From positions 1 through 64,000 of the forward strand of contig CAIVAU010000237.1 in NCBI GenBank assembly GCA_903903925.1: a stretch of 64,000 bases of DNA, in the 5' to 3' direction. The notes below the pieces were generated by a model that saw only the letters and a program-made list of their open reading frames with translations, was not told the origin of the DNA and ran no database searches. Below are positions 56,994 through 64,000 of the stretch, in pieces. Position 1 is the first letter of the stretch, and every line of letters begins with the position of its first letter. This stretch comes from an uncultured cyanobacterium (GTDB lineage: Bacteria > Cyanobacteriota > Cyanobacteriia > Cyanobacteriales > Nostocaceae). The translations under genes were made by a program, and so were the position numbers.

Positions 56994-57029
56994 CTTATTT
57001 CCTCACCTTGTTCTAATTTTTAACCTGAT

Positions 57030-57169
57030 GCTGATTAAGGAGTCAGGAGTCAAGAGACAGAAGTCAGAATAAATTCTATGGGACTGGCGGATGAATAAAG
57101 GGGTTTAAATCTGACATTTTGCGCCATTCTGAATCAGCCCGATATCCCGCCCAGAACTGAAGTTCCGGG
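57030..57169. repeat. AGGAGTCAG-flanked dispersed repeat
   Basis: GGAGTCAGGAGTCAAGAGACA at the left and a core with GGACTGGCGGATGAATAAAG match the element at 26166-26376 in reverse orientation. A second palindrome (GATATCCCG and CCGGGCTAATATC) follows. Confidence 0.6.
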
Positions 57170-57598
57170 CTAATATCCCAGGTGCAAGATATCAGCCAAT
57201 GAAAGTGATTCTGACGCCTGAATTCTCACTTTTGAATTGTGACTTCTGACGCCTGAATTCTGACTTCTCACTTCTGGGTGATTATTCATCGAAAATATAA
57301 AGCCCAAACCTATCAAAACGATCGCACTACCAATTTTGAGGAAAAATAACTGTTTAGCTTGTCTTGATATCAGATCCTCCAAGAAGCCAATTCTTTGGTC
57401 GAGTTTTTGCAGATAGGACTTATTACTATTAACCTCCTGGCTTAGATTTTGGAAATCTTGGGCGTAGTTTTGTTTACTCATAGCAGTAACCTGAGATTCT
57501 AAATACTCAAAACGTTGATTGATTCTCTCAGTCCTATGTGTAAGTTCATCAAACTGGTTTAGTTCTTGAGTGATTAATTTGCCATTCACTGTTCCCAT
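57170..57598 (-). CDS. Coiled-coil protein with one C-terminal membrane helix
   Basis: From MGTVNGKLITQELNQF, 142 residues. About 80 residues of heptad-like helix (RFEYLESQVTAMSKQNYAQ) precede one hydrophobic segment, FFLKIGSAIVLIGLGFIFSM. The tail (SQNSGVRSHNSKVRIQAS) is coded by CTGACTTCTGACG-type repeats and is probably a late addition. Function unknown. It lies 4 bp after the NYN gene, so the two may act together. Confidence 0.6.
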   Translation of the reverse strand: MGTVNGKLITQELNQFDELTHRTERINQRFEYLESQVTAMSKQNYAQDFQNLSQEVNSNKSYLQKLDQRIGFLEDLISRQAKQLFFLKIGSAIVLIGLGFIFSMNNHPEVRSQNSGVRSHNSKVRIQASESLSLADILHLGY

Positions 57599-57643
57599 GG
57601 ATAACTCCTTTCCTTTTTTGTTTATTCCGGTATTATGCATTTA

Positions 57644-58216
57644 TCAGTCAAAGACATTAGAACTACCGATACGGTGATAGTTTTGGCTCGTATCATGTTG
57701 GTCAAATTTATCAAATACCTCAGTCAAATCCACTACGCTATTAGCCGAATTTTTTAAATCACTTCCTAAAGATTGTTCGACTGAAGCCACCTCAACTCGT
57801 ATTCCTCGTCTTCTCAACTTTTCTGCTAAATAGGCGAAATCGGAATCTCCTGTCACCAAAACCACAATATCTGGTTTAATTTCTAAAGATAATTCAATTG
57901 CATCGATCGCCATCACAACATCAACATTATTCTCGTAATCATCTCCTTTGGCTTTACCTTCTTTTGCTACGACCAAAAAACCATTACTCCTTGCCCAGTA
58001 GATGAATTTTTCTTTACTTTTTCTTTGTTCTTCAAATCTTTCTCTTGCAGGAGGTAGACCTAGATAAATCACCATCTCAATTAACTCTCTCCCTTCTTTT
58101 GGGTCGGCTAAATAATTCCGCATTTTATGCCAATCAATTTTGCGATTAAAATTTTGTGCTGCCATAAAAGCGTTATCGCCATCCGCAATAACCATCACTC
58201 GATGAAGATTTCCCAT
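57644..58216 (-). CDS. NYN-domain (LabA/PIN-like) nuclease-like protein
   Basis: The 190-residue protein starts HRVMVIADGDNAFMAAQNFN, with KGDDYENNVDVVMAIDAIEL and IVVLVTGDSDFAYLAEKLRRRG, the Asp-rich motifs of NYN domains (LabA/DUF88). These are PIN-like RNases or regulators of RNA. All acidic positions seem present. Divergent from a second NYN gene at 58374. Confidence 0.88.
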   Translation of the reverse strand: MGNLHRVMVIADGDNAFMAAQNFNRKIDWHKMRNYLADPKEGRELIEMVIYLGLPPARERFEEQRKSKEKFIYWARSNGFLVVAKEGKAKGDDYENNVDVVMAIDAIELSLEIKPDIVVLVTGDSDFAYLAEKLRRRGIRVEVASVEQSLGSDLKNSANSVVDLTEVFDKFDQHDTSQNYHRIGSSNVFD

Positions 58217-58373
58217 ACAGTTTTACTTTTTGTTTTGGGTTTGTGTTTTCTTGTTTTTTATTAAAGCATATGGGTGGAAAATGCTCTTTCCAGTTGATTA
58301 TCACTGGAATATGCTCTTTCCAGCAATCCACTAAACTAAATACATGAAGGTCAGAAATTAGTGAGTAGTAAAA

Positions 58374-59345
58374 ATGAAATCTATTCAAGCGTTTCCAATC
58401 ACAATAGTTGCATCGACGGTGTGCATCTTGACTGGAACTATGAGCAAACAACCTTTACTGCGAGGACTAGCCGAAATAGCGGCATTGGGGGCTATCTCTA
58501 GAAAAATAATGGTTAAACAGCATCAATTAGATGCTAACAACCAAAAGCTATTAACTCTATTAACTAAAGAAAATACTTGCTTACAAGCCAAGCTTTCTGA
58601 TACACAGCATGAATTGAATAAGCTGGATAAAAAGGTAAAAATTCAAAATACTTGTCAGCGTCTTTATCTTTCTAAGATTGATAAATTACAGCATCAACAA
58701 AAAGTCCTTGTCGGCAATATCAGTCAATTGCAGGTGAAGTTAGAGAAGACAAATATTCCTAGATCTGAACAAAATCTAAAAGATAATCAAAAGAAGTTTC
58801 AAAAATCACCTGTTAAATCCCTTCCCGATGCTCAAACATCGGTGACTCGTGTTTATATTGATGGTAATAATTTTAGTTTTGCTGTTGATCGCTTACAAAT
58901 TGAGGTTGACTATAATGCTTTGCGGATAGAACTTTCTCAATCTGCCACTGCTAGTACTTTTAAGTATTATACGGGTATTTATTCACCGATGACTGAGGGA
59001 CAGGAGCGGTTTCTAAGTTATTTATCAGGTCTGCGTTATGAAGTCATTGGACTCCCGATTTTACCTCGACCTGAGAGTAATACGATCAAAACTGTTGGTG
59101 ATGATGTGAAAATTGCTGTTGATATGTTAGGAGAAGTTAAACAGCACGATAGAGTGATTCTTGTGAGTGGTGATGGTGATTTTGTTCCGGCGATCGCTGA
59201 ACTTAAACGACGTGGAGCAGAGGTAACTGTGATAGCGAAGAAGGGTATGTTAAGTCAACAGCTTTCGGAAATAGCTGATGATGTGATTTTTTTGGATGAT
59301 CTACAATACCAAATCGCTAAGTATACGAAGTTAAGTGTCGCTTGA
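58374..59345 (+). CDS. NYN-domain protein with N-terminal coiled coil
   Basis: In the 323-residue protein, an N-terminal hydrophobic segment (FPITIVASTVCILTG) and about 110 residues of coiled coil (NQKLLTLLTKENTCLQAKL) lead to a NYN domain: VYIDGNNFSFAVDRL, GDDVKIAVDMLGEV, VILVSGDGDFVPAIAELKRRG. Predicted RNase-like activity at or near a membrane. Its stop is 3 bp before the degenerate first repeat of array 3. Head to head with the NYN gene at 57644, with a shared 157-bp promoter region that contains the repeated GCTCTTTCCAG. Confidence 0.85.
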   Translation: MKSIQAFPITIVASTVCILTGTMSKQPLLRGLAEIAALGAISRKIMVKQHQLDANNQKLLTLLTKENTCLQAKLSDTQHELNKLDKKVKIQNTCQRLYLSKIDKLQHQQKVLVGNISQLQVKLEKTNIPRSEQNLKDNQKKFQKSPVKSLPDAQTSVTRVYIDGNNFSFAVDRLQIEVDYNALRIELSQSATASTFKYYTGIYSPMTEGQERFLSYLSGLRYEVIGLPILPRPESNTIKTVGDDVKIAVDMLGEVKQHDRVILVSGDGDFVPAIAELKRRGAEVTVIAKKGMLSQQLSEIADDVIFLDDLQYQIAKYTKLSVA

Positions 59346-59348
59346 TGT

Positions 59349-60106
59349 TTTTCCAACTAATCCGATTTAACCCAATCGGTAGGGGTTATCATATCTATAA
59401 ACTAAATGGAATTCATCCTAAAGTTTCCAACTAATCCGATTTAACCCAATCGGTAGGGGCGAAAAGATTTTCGGTGCTTCTGTAACCCTCCCAAGTTTCC
59501 AACTAATCCGATTTAACCCAATCGGTAGGGTCTTGAAGTAAATTTGGATGGAAAGATTTATAATTTCTCGTTTCCAACTAATCCGATTTAACCCAATCGG
59601 TAGGGGTGCCTGTCTTCAGCGGTTTTGGTTGGCCTATTTTCATGTTTCCAACTAATCCGATTTAACCCAATCGGTAGGGGGAGCCCAAATATTAGGGCAT
59701 GATCTGTTCTGTCGTTTCCAACTAATCCGATTTAACCCAATCGGTAGGGGCCGGCAAAGGCGGCAAAGACGAGCACAATTGGCGTTTCCAACTAATCCGA
59801 TTTAACCCAATCGGTAGGGGTGCCCATTCGGATTACTGATTTGCCTCCAAAATAAAAGGTTTCCAACTAATCCGATTTAACCCAATCGGTAGGGCATCGC
59901 CGCACCAACTGGCATCGCCGCCCCAACGTTTCCAACTAATCCGATTTAACCCAATCGGTAGGGCTTTTTTGACGCCAGACCCGGCACTCCCGTATTTGAT
60001 GTTTCCAACTAATCCGATTTAACCCAATCGGTAGGGCTGAGGATGCTGCAGCTGCCGCAGTCACTTCTACGTTTCCAACTAATCCGATTTAACCCAATCG
60101 GTAGGG
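59349..60106 (-). CRISPR. CRISPR array 3 (11 repeats, 10 spacers), same repeat as array 2
   Basis: Starts at 59349 (first base changed to T, trailer-end decay), 59423, 59495, 59570, 59644, 59714, 59784, 59859, 59928, 60001 and 60071. The leader at 60107 gives minus-strand transcription. All leader-proximal repeats keep the GGAAAC end, unlike array 2. Spacer 59895-59927 is internally repetitive (two ATCGCCGC-type units). Confidence 0.98.
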
Positions 60107-60323
60107 AGTTCGTCTAGGAGCCTTTACCCTGTAAGGGTTTCAGCCACCAAATCGACGCATCTCTGAAAAACATTATATATGTTATCCGAAATTGCGCAAA
60201 ACACATGCCTCAAACCCTTAGCCTGTAAGGCATCGACGCATCTCAACGGAAAATATAGGGTTTCAGCGATTTGACGAGATGCGTCGATGACCATGTTACA
60301 AAACCTCCTTAATTGCCTATAAC
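60107..60323 (-). promoter_or_regulatory. Leader of array 3
   Basis: Nearly identical to 53831-54047 (a handful of substitutions). Carries the same threefold ATCGACGCATCTC motif. Lies between array 3 and cas2 and should provide the promoter and spacer-integration signals. Confidence 0.8.
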
Positions 60324-60599
60324 CTAGATAACATAATACTTTGGCGGCGAAGTAGGTTCCACACTACCAATAGTTAACACTCTCTCAACAGCCTCCTGGG
60401 AAATCCAATAAAATCGCACATTGTCCTCAGATGGCTTCACCAGTTTCTTCGATTTTTCAAACAGTCGCCGCATTTCCTCCAAACTTAAAAAACATTCAAA
60501 TACAGAATACTGCACTCTCCGCCCGTAACCCTCTAGAAAGTTGGATAACTTAGTACGCCTTTTATCATGAGGAATATCATACACGACAACTACTAGCAT
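60324..60599 (-). CDS. cas2: Cas2
   Basis: The 91-residue protein starts MLVVVVYDIPHDKRRTKLSN, with the conserved Asp of the first strand, RRVQYSVFECFLS and a C-terminal extension (SVEPTSPPKYYVI). Cas2 dimers bridge Cas1 in spacer integration. It follows the cas1 frame by 56 bp in the same direction. Confidence 0.95.
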   Translation of the reverse strand: MLVVVVYDIPHDKRRTKLSNFLEGYGRRVQYSVFECFLSLEEMRRLFEKSKKLVKPSEDNVRFYWISQEAVERVLTIGSVEPTSPPKYYVI

Positions 60600-60655
60600 A
60601 TTTAGCAGTAAGAATTAATACTTCACAAAAATCTAAGCTTTTTTACAGAGTTTAC

Positions 60656-61762
60656 CTAAGCTGCTCTTAAAAAAGATTCATAGGGAACCCCAGATAACAA
60701 ACAACGTTTATATCTTTTCACTTGCAATTGAATTGCATGTCTGTAGGTAACTTGAGATATTAAATCCGGGTGAGAAACTTCTTCATTCATCCGATTTTCA
60801 AACTGATTGAGAAAAACTTTTCGTGCAGATTGACTTAAATACACTCCTCCTGTACTAGCAACAACATCAAAATCCTGTGGCTTAAATAAAGATTTATTAA
60901 TTACCGTCAAAACCAAACTATCAACCACAGGAGATCGAAATTCTTCCATCAAATCGAAAGATAAATATGGCTTTTGTTTCTCTCCATAATGAAAATTCCC
61001 TATGTATGGAGAAATCCCTTCCGCAATAATAAAACTCAACACATTATTAAACAAAAGCGTGTAACCAAAACTCAATAATGAATTAACTTCATCAATGGGA
61101 GGTTGACGAAATCGCTGGGAAAAACTAAAAGCAGAATTAGTAATCAACTTCCCAAAAGCTGGAAAATATCTTGCAGCAGCAATTCCTTCATAACCACGCA
61201 ATGTTTCCAAATTATCTACATACTCCAAGGCATCAATATCTTGATTAATGCCATAAATCGCCTTCTCCACATCTTCTAATTTGCGCTTACGATTAAATCG
61301 CATTAATAGCTGCTTAGAATTCATTAACTTACCTAAAACAACAGCCTTCGATACACTCAGTTGAAAATTATTATCATTACGTCTCTCAATTTGAATGAGA
61401 TGATTATCCAAATTAGTAGACTCTTCACTCCATAAATGACCGTGATATTGTCCCGATTGACTGAGAAATAACACAGCAATTTTCTCTTGTAAGCAAGTAT
61501 TAATGACAGGAGTTGATAATTGAATATTGCCAAAAACGAGAATTTGCTCAACTTCGCGAATGGGAACTTCAAGCTTAGGCTTTTCTGAAACATGAACAAT
61601 AAAACGTTGATAGTCTTTATGGATAGACGTTCCTTGTTCAATTAAGTAAATAGCTGCCATTTCTCGATTCCAAATATTTTTTTGAAAAGGACTATTATCT
61701 TGATCTTCCTCGGTTTTGGGAGGTAATTCTGTCTCTACTTCCGCAAGAAAGGGTTGATGCAA
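60656..61762 (-). CDS. cas1: Cas1 domain, probably the C-terminal half of an RT-Cas1 protein
   Basis: The Cas1 domain proper begins at AAIYLIEQGTSIHKDY. Conserved Glu is in RGYEGIAAARYFPAF, His in GNFHYGEKQKPYL and the final acid in SFDLMEEFRSPVVDSLV. The frame has no ATG before 61660; the listed start at 61762 is TTG. Upstream, the same frame is open to the A9 run at 61849-61857, coding an acidic linker (SPEEPLSSKGRGAD and onward). A separate Cas1 could start at 61660, where GGAATCGAGAA precedes the ATG. A -1 shift from the reverse transcriptase gives a fused protein of about 707 residues. Confidence 0.93.
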   Translation of the reverse strand: MHQPFLAEVETELPPKTEEDQDNSPFQKNIWNREMAAIYLIEQGTSIHKDYQRFIVHVSEKPKLEVPIREVEQILVFGNIQLSTPVINTCLQEKIAVLFLSQSGQYHGHLWSEESTNLDNHLIQIERRNDNNFQLSVSKAVVLGKLMNSKQLLMRFNRKRKLEDVEKAIYGINQDIDALEYVDNLETLRGYEGIAAARYFPAFGKLITNSAFSFSQRFRQPPIDEVNSLLSFGYTLLFNNVLSFIIAEGISPYIGNFHYGEKQKPYLSFDLMEEFRSPVVDSLVLTVINKSLFKPQDFDVVASTGGVYLSQSARKVFLNQFENRMNEEVSHPDLISQVTYRHAIQLQVKRYKRCLLSGVPYESFLRAA

Positions 61763-61803
61763 ATAAGCAATATTTTTTGCATCTTCTTCTCCAGTGTTAT
61801 TTT

Positions 61804-62778
61804 CTACATCAGCACCTCTCCCCTTAGATGAAAGAGGTTCTTCCGGACTTTTTTTTTACTAGAATTTTTAGCTGTTTTTTTAGCTTGCTTCTCCTCTATC
61901 CCTGACTTTAACTTAACTTGATTCGCATCTACAGGGAAAATCGCATTTTCTAAAAAACCATGACCTAAAAACCGGAAACCACGCTGGAAACTAGTAATTT
62001 GGGTTTTTTCAGTATTTATCGTCAATCCCATTGAATTTAACAGATCGATAATTTCTAACTTAGCTGACAAAATTCTTTCTTGACTGCTAGCTAAAACTAG
62101 AAAATCGTCTGCGTAACGCACAATTTTTAAATCAGTCCCACTCACTAACTCATCAAACTCATGTAGATAAATATTTGCTAAGATCGGAGAAATTACCGCA
62201 CCTTGAGGTATACCTTTTTGTGGCAAAATTAATCCTTCTTGTGTTTGCACGCCGACAGATATCCAAGATTTAATTAAACATAAAATTCCCGGATTATCTA
62301 TATGTAGTCTCACCTCTTTTAATAACCTGTGATGGTCAAGATTATCAAAAAAATTGGCGATATCTGCATCTAACACCCATACATAACCCAGGTCTCGCCA
62401 ATCAGCAACTTTCTCCACGGCATTGATATAAGATAAATTGGGCCGATAGGCAAAACTAGCAGGTGAAAACTTCTCCTCCATTAATAGATACATTACATTT
62501 AATAAGGCTTGCTGGACAATTCTGTCTCTAACTGTTGGAATTTTTAACTCTCTTTTCGTGCCGTTTTTTTTGGGAATTATGACCTGTTTGCAAGGGAGAG
62601 GTTGATAAGTAGTATGAGTCACAGCATTGAGTAATTGATAAAGGTTAACGGTTTGATTGCGGGCAAAGCTATCAATTGTTTCTCCATCGACTCCTGCACA
62701 ACCGCGATTTTCGGCAACTTTTTCCCAAGCACGTTGAAAATTGTTGATATCAAGAAATTTGCTGGCAATATCAATCAT
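61804..62778 (-). CDS. CRISPR-associated reverse transcriptase (RT part of RT-Cas1)
   Basis: The 324-residue protein is a group II intron-like RT of the CRISPR-linked clade: VIIPKKNGTKRELKIPTVRD, SFAYRPNLSYINAV, LDADIANFFDNLDHHRL, the catalytic IVRYADDFLVL (YADD about 222-225) and SFQRGFRFLGHGF. It copies RNA so that spacers can be taken from transcripts. No maturase, endonuclease or Cas6-like domain is present. In frame, 14 odd residues after the A9 run lead to TAG at 61804; a -1 shift would continue into Cas1. Confidence 0.93.
   Translation of the reverse strand: MIDIASKFLDINNFQRAWEKVAENRGCAGVDGETIDSFARNQTVNLYQLLNAVTHTTYQPLPCKQVIIPKKNGTKRELKIPTVRDRIVQQALLNVMYLLMEEKFSPASFAYRPNLSYINAVEKVADWRDLGYVWVLDADIANFFDNLDHHRLLKEVRLHIDNPGILCLIKSWISVGVQTQEGLILPQKGIPQGAVISPILANIYLHEFDELVSGTDLKIVRYADDFLVLASSQERILSAKLEIIDLLNSMGLTINTEKTQITSFQRGFRFLGHGFLENAIFPVDANQVKLKSGIEEKQAKKTAKNSSKKKVRKNLFHLRGEVLM
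61846..61860 (-). other. A9 slippery run joining the RT and Cas1 frames
   Basis: Coding-strand AGT AAA AAA AAA GTC, RT codons 307-311. A -1 shift within AAA AAA reads on as AGT CCG GAA, in frame with Cas1 and without a stop for 29 codons to the TTG at 61762. The layout is like the A AAA AAG-type slippery heptamers of known -1 frameshifts. I did not identify a downstream pseudoknot. A simple indel is the alternative. Confidence 0.7.
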
Positions 62779-62882
62779 AATGGCTCAAAATTCTATTTTT
62801 TAAGAGATAGTTTATAGTCGGTTAATCTGCGGTTTTTTTTCAGTTTGTAAGGGTGCAAAGCCGCCGCGCCCCTACGCATTCC

Positions 62883-63464
62883 CTACTTCAACTCACGCAC
62901 AATTCGATTTAATTCTTGGACTAACCAAGAATCAGCGTCAGTTTCTAAAAAAACTTCTAGTAGAGTGTGGTAATACCATAAAGTACCTTCTTTACCACCT
63001 TTAAACTTTTCCCAAGTTGCTTCCCCAATTCTTGATAAATCACTTAAAATATTACGCGCATTATGTAATTTATCCGCTAGGGCTACTCTGCGAACTGAAG
63101 CTGAAGCATGACGCAATTTTTCAATATATTGCTGTTTGCGTTCTTGCCAAGGCGGTTTTGGTATAGTATCTGTATCGGTGCAACCATCAACTATTTCGAT
63201 AACTCTTGCACCAAACATGTTTGAAATCACTTCGCGGGTTGCACTCCCTCCCTGGTCTTCTACTGCATCATGTAATAATGCAGCTATAGCTTCATCTTCA
63301 TCACCACCATCTTCTAATACTAGTGCTGCTACACTTAATAGATGACTAAGATAAGGTACGTTCCCTCCTTTTCTGGTTTGTTTGGAGTGCAATCTATGTG
63401 TGTAAACTAAAGCTTGTTCAAAACGATGAGTTAATTTTGGGGTTTCTGTTGTGTTCAAGTTCAT
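62883..63464 (-). CDS. HD-domain ppGpp hydrolase-like protein
   Basis: The start MNLNTTETPKLTHRFEQAL at 63464 gives 193 residues. Motifs: TRKGGNVPYLSHLLSVA, ALLHDAVEDQG with the HD pair, and VRRVALADKLHNARNILSDL. This is the single-domain SpoT/MESH-like hydrolase pattern. It could cut (p)ppGpp or a related nucleotide. Located beside the RT gene; a link to CRISPR signalling is speculative. The open frame upstream to 63644 runs through a repeat and is not coding. Confidence 0.8.
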   Translation of the reverse strand: MNLNTTETPKLTHRFEQALVYTHRLHSKQTRKGGNVPYLSHLLSVAALVLEDGGDEDEAIAALLHDAVEDQGGSATREVISNMFGARVIEIVDGCTDTDTIPKPPWQERKQQYIEKLRHASASVRRVALADKLHNARNILSDLSRIGEATWEKFKGGKEGTLWYYHTLLEVFLETDADSWLVQELNRIVRELK

Positions 63465-63550
63465 AATTTTTATTGCAAGTAAGTGAGGTACAAGGCTGAT
63501 GTCTAAACGCCAGACATAGAGACTTTTTTGCTTCTGACTCCTAACTCCTA

Positions 63551-63766
63551 GGGAGCATCCCAATTTTGCAAAAAGACGATCAGTAGTGTGAGCATCTTGC
63601 TCACGTGTACTACAGCAAATTGCAATCAAATGTGCCACAAACAAAAATCATCAAAACCATTACCAGACTTCATTTTACGATTTATTTTTGTGGCGGGTTT
63701 GATCTCAAACTGCTGTAAAAGCGAGCAAGATGCTTGCACTACGAATTTAGGAAAATGGGATACTCC
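63551..63766. repeat. AGCATCCCA MITE family (copy 3), interrupted
   Basis: Left part GGGAGCATCCCAATTTTGC to GTGTACTAC and right part AAGCGAGCAAGATGCTTGC to AAAATGGGATAC match the 9163 copy. Between them is a second 103-bp element at 63613-63715. Confidence 0.7.
63613..63715. mobile_element. 103-bp MITE nested in another repeat, TA target duplication
   Basis: Ends CAGCA and TGCTG, with longer imperfect arms (ATCAA, GCCACAAA on both sides), are flanked by TA at 63611-63612 and 63716-63717. Removing the element and one TA restores the sequence found in the uninterrupted copies, apart from one base. TA duplication suggests IS630/Tc1-like mobilisation. Confidence 0.75.
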
Positions 63767-63773
63767 TGACTCC

Positions 63774-64000
63774 TTATCTATAAAGCTTGTAAGTCGCTTC
63801 CATATCTTTTTTCATGTCTTGCCGAAAGTGTAAAGGTAAAATGACTTCAACATTCGGACCCCAAGCCCGCAACCGCATCACTATATTATTATCCTTGACG
63901 CGGTAATTGACTTTGCAGTAAACGTCATTTTCTGAACGAGATTGTACTATTAAGAGCAGATTTTTTTGCTCTCTTAATGCTGCGGCTGTGTGAAGTTTTA
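63774..64000 (-). CDS. WYL-type regulator, C-terminal part (CRISPR-associated TIGR03985-like)
   Basis: A minus-strand frame enters from the right edge and ends at TAA 63774-63776. Its 75 visible codons include LIVQSRSENDVYCKVNYRV, then IVMRLRAWGPNVEVILPLHF and RQDMKKDMEATYKLYR, the C-terminal pattern of WYL-domain transcription regulators. In cyanobacteria a family of this kind (TIGR03985) is encoded with CRISPR loci, matching this position next to RT-Cas1. The DNA-binding N-terminus is outside the window. Confidence 0.6.
   Translation of the reverse strand, partial: KLHTAAALREQKNLLLIVQSRSENDVYCKVNYRVKDNNIVMRLRAWGPNVEVILPLHFRQDMKKDMEATYKLYR

Noticed and set aside
57170-57240. Repeat-coded tail of the coiled-coil protein as a functional domain
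   Set aside because: It is made of CTGACTTCTGACG-type repeat DNA found between genes elsewhere.

Overview
The window is chromosomal DNA from a filamentous, probably heterocyst-forming cyanobacterium. The support is a complete photosystem I psaB gene, many GCGATCGC (HIP1) octamers, heptameric STRR-type short tandem repeats (GGGAATA, GGGAGCA, AGGAGTC), and families typical of that group (DUF2252, AI-2E, TauE/SafE, nitrate-reductase-associated protein, a giant kinase/ATPase/histidine-kinase sensor).

Layout. 1-3643: the CRISPR-proximal end of a type V-K CRISPR-associated transposon (CAST): partial MerR repressor (cvkR), cas12k, tracrRNA, a 10-repeat array, a separate degenerate repeat with a short homing spacer, and a TGTACA transposon end. 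3644-6263: mutS, whose 3' end is the apparent homing target. 6.3-10.6 kb: ATPase + PIN pair, PIN/AbrB toxin-antitoxin, PD-(D/E)XK-like protein, HicAB. 10.9-24.1 kb: housekeeping and cell-envelope genes, hrcA, and a 1804-residue signalling protein. 24.1-29.0 kb: HAD/glycosyltransferase pair and two decayed antitoxin/PIN modules. 29.0-43.7 kb: RNase D, TPR lipoprotein, a solitary psaB, two M48/TauE-type genes, an RRM protein, a polysaccharide or lipid glycosylation trio, and a GTPase. 43.9-64.0 kb: a large type III-B-like CRISPR region on the minus strand: cas10-cmr3-cmr4-cmr5-cmr6-like, csx3-AAA, a membrane M48 protease, two arrays with the same repeat, a truncated and an intact cas2, a reverse transcriptase-cas1 pair, an HD-domain gene and a WYL-type regulator at the edge. 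Between the two arrays sits an island with a ubiquitin-like conjugation operon (Ubl, E2-like, JAB-E1) and two NYN-domain nuclease-like genes.

How the parts fit. In the CAST, CvkR probably represses cas12k through a palindrome between the divergent genes. The tracrRNA serves both the array and the homing crRNA. The homing spacer matches the last codons of mutS at 16 of 17 positions. The only mismatch is a synonymous third codon position, a GTN PAM is present, and the transposon end lies 61 bp away, exactly in the type V-K insertion window. In the type III region the Cas10 keeps its GGDD palm but lacks an HD domain, Csx3 would break down cyclic oligoadenylate, and spacer capture would use RT and Cas1. 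The RT and Cas1 frames are joined through an A9 run by a -1 shift. Arrays 2 and 3 both grow from leaders on their right side; leader plus cas2 3' half is duplicated, bracketing the ubiquitin-like/NYN island.

Most promising for follow-up: mutS as a CAST homing site, the RT-Cas1 frameshift, the ubiquitin-like operon inside a CRISPR locus, and the Csx3/M48 module. All homology statements are by eye from family knowledge; no database search was run.
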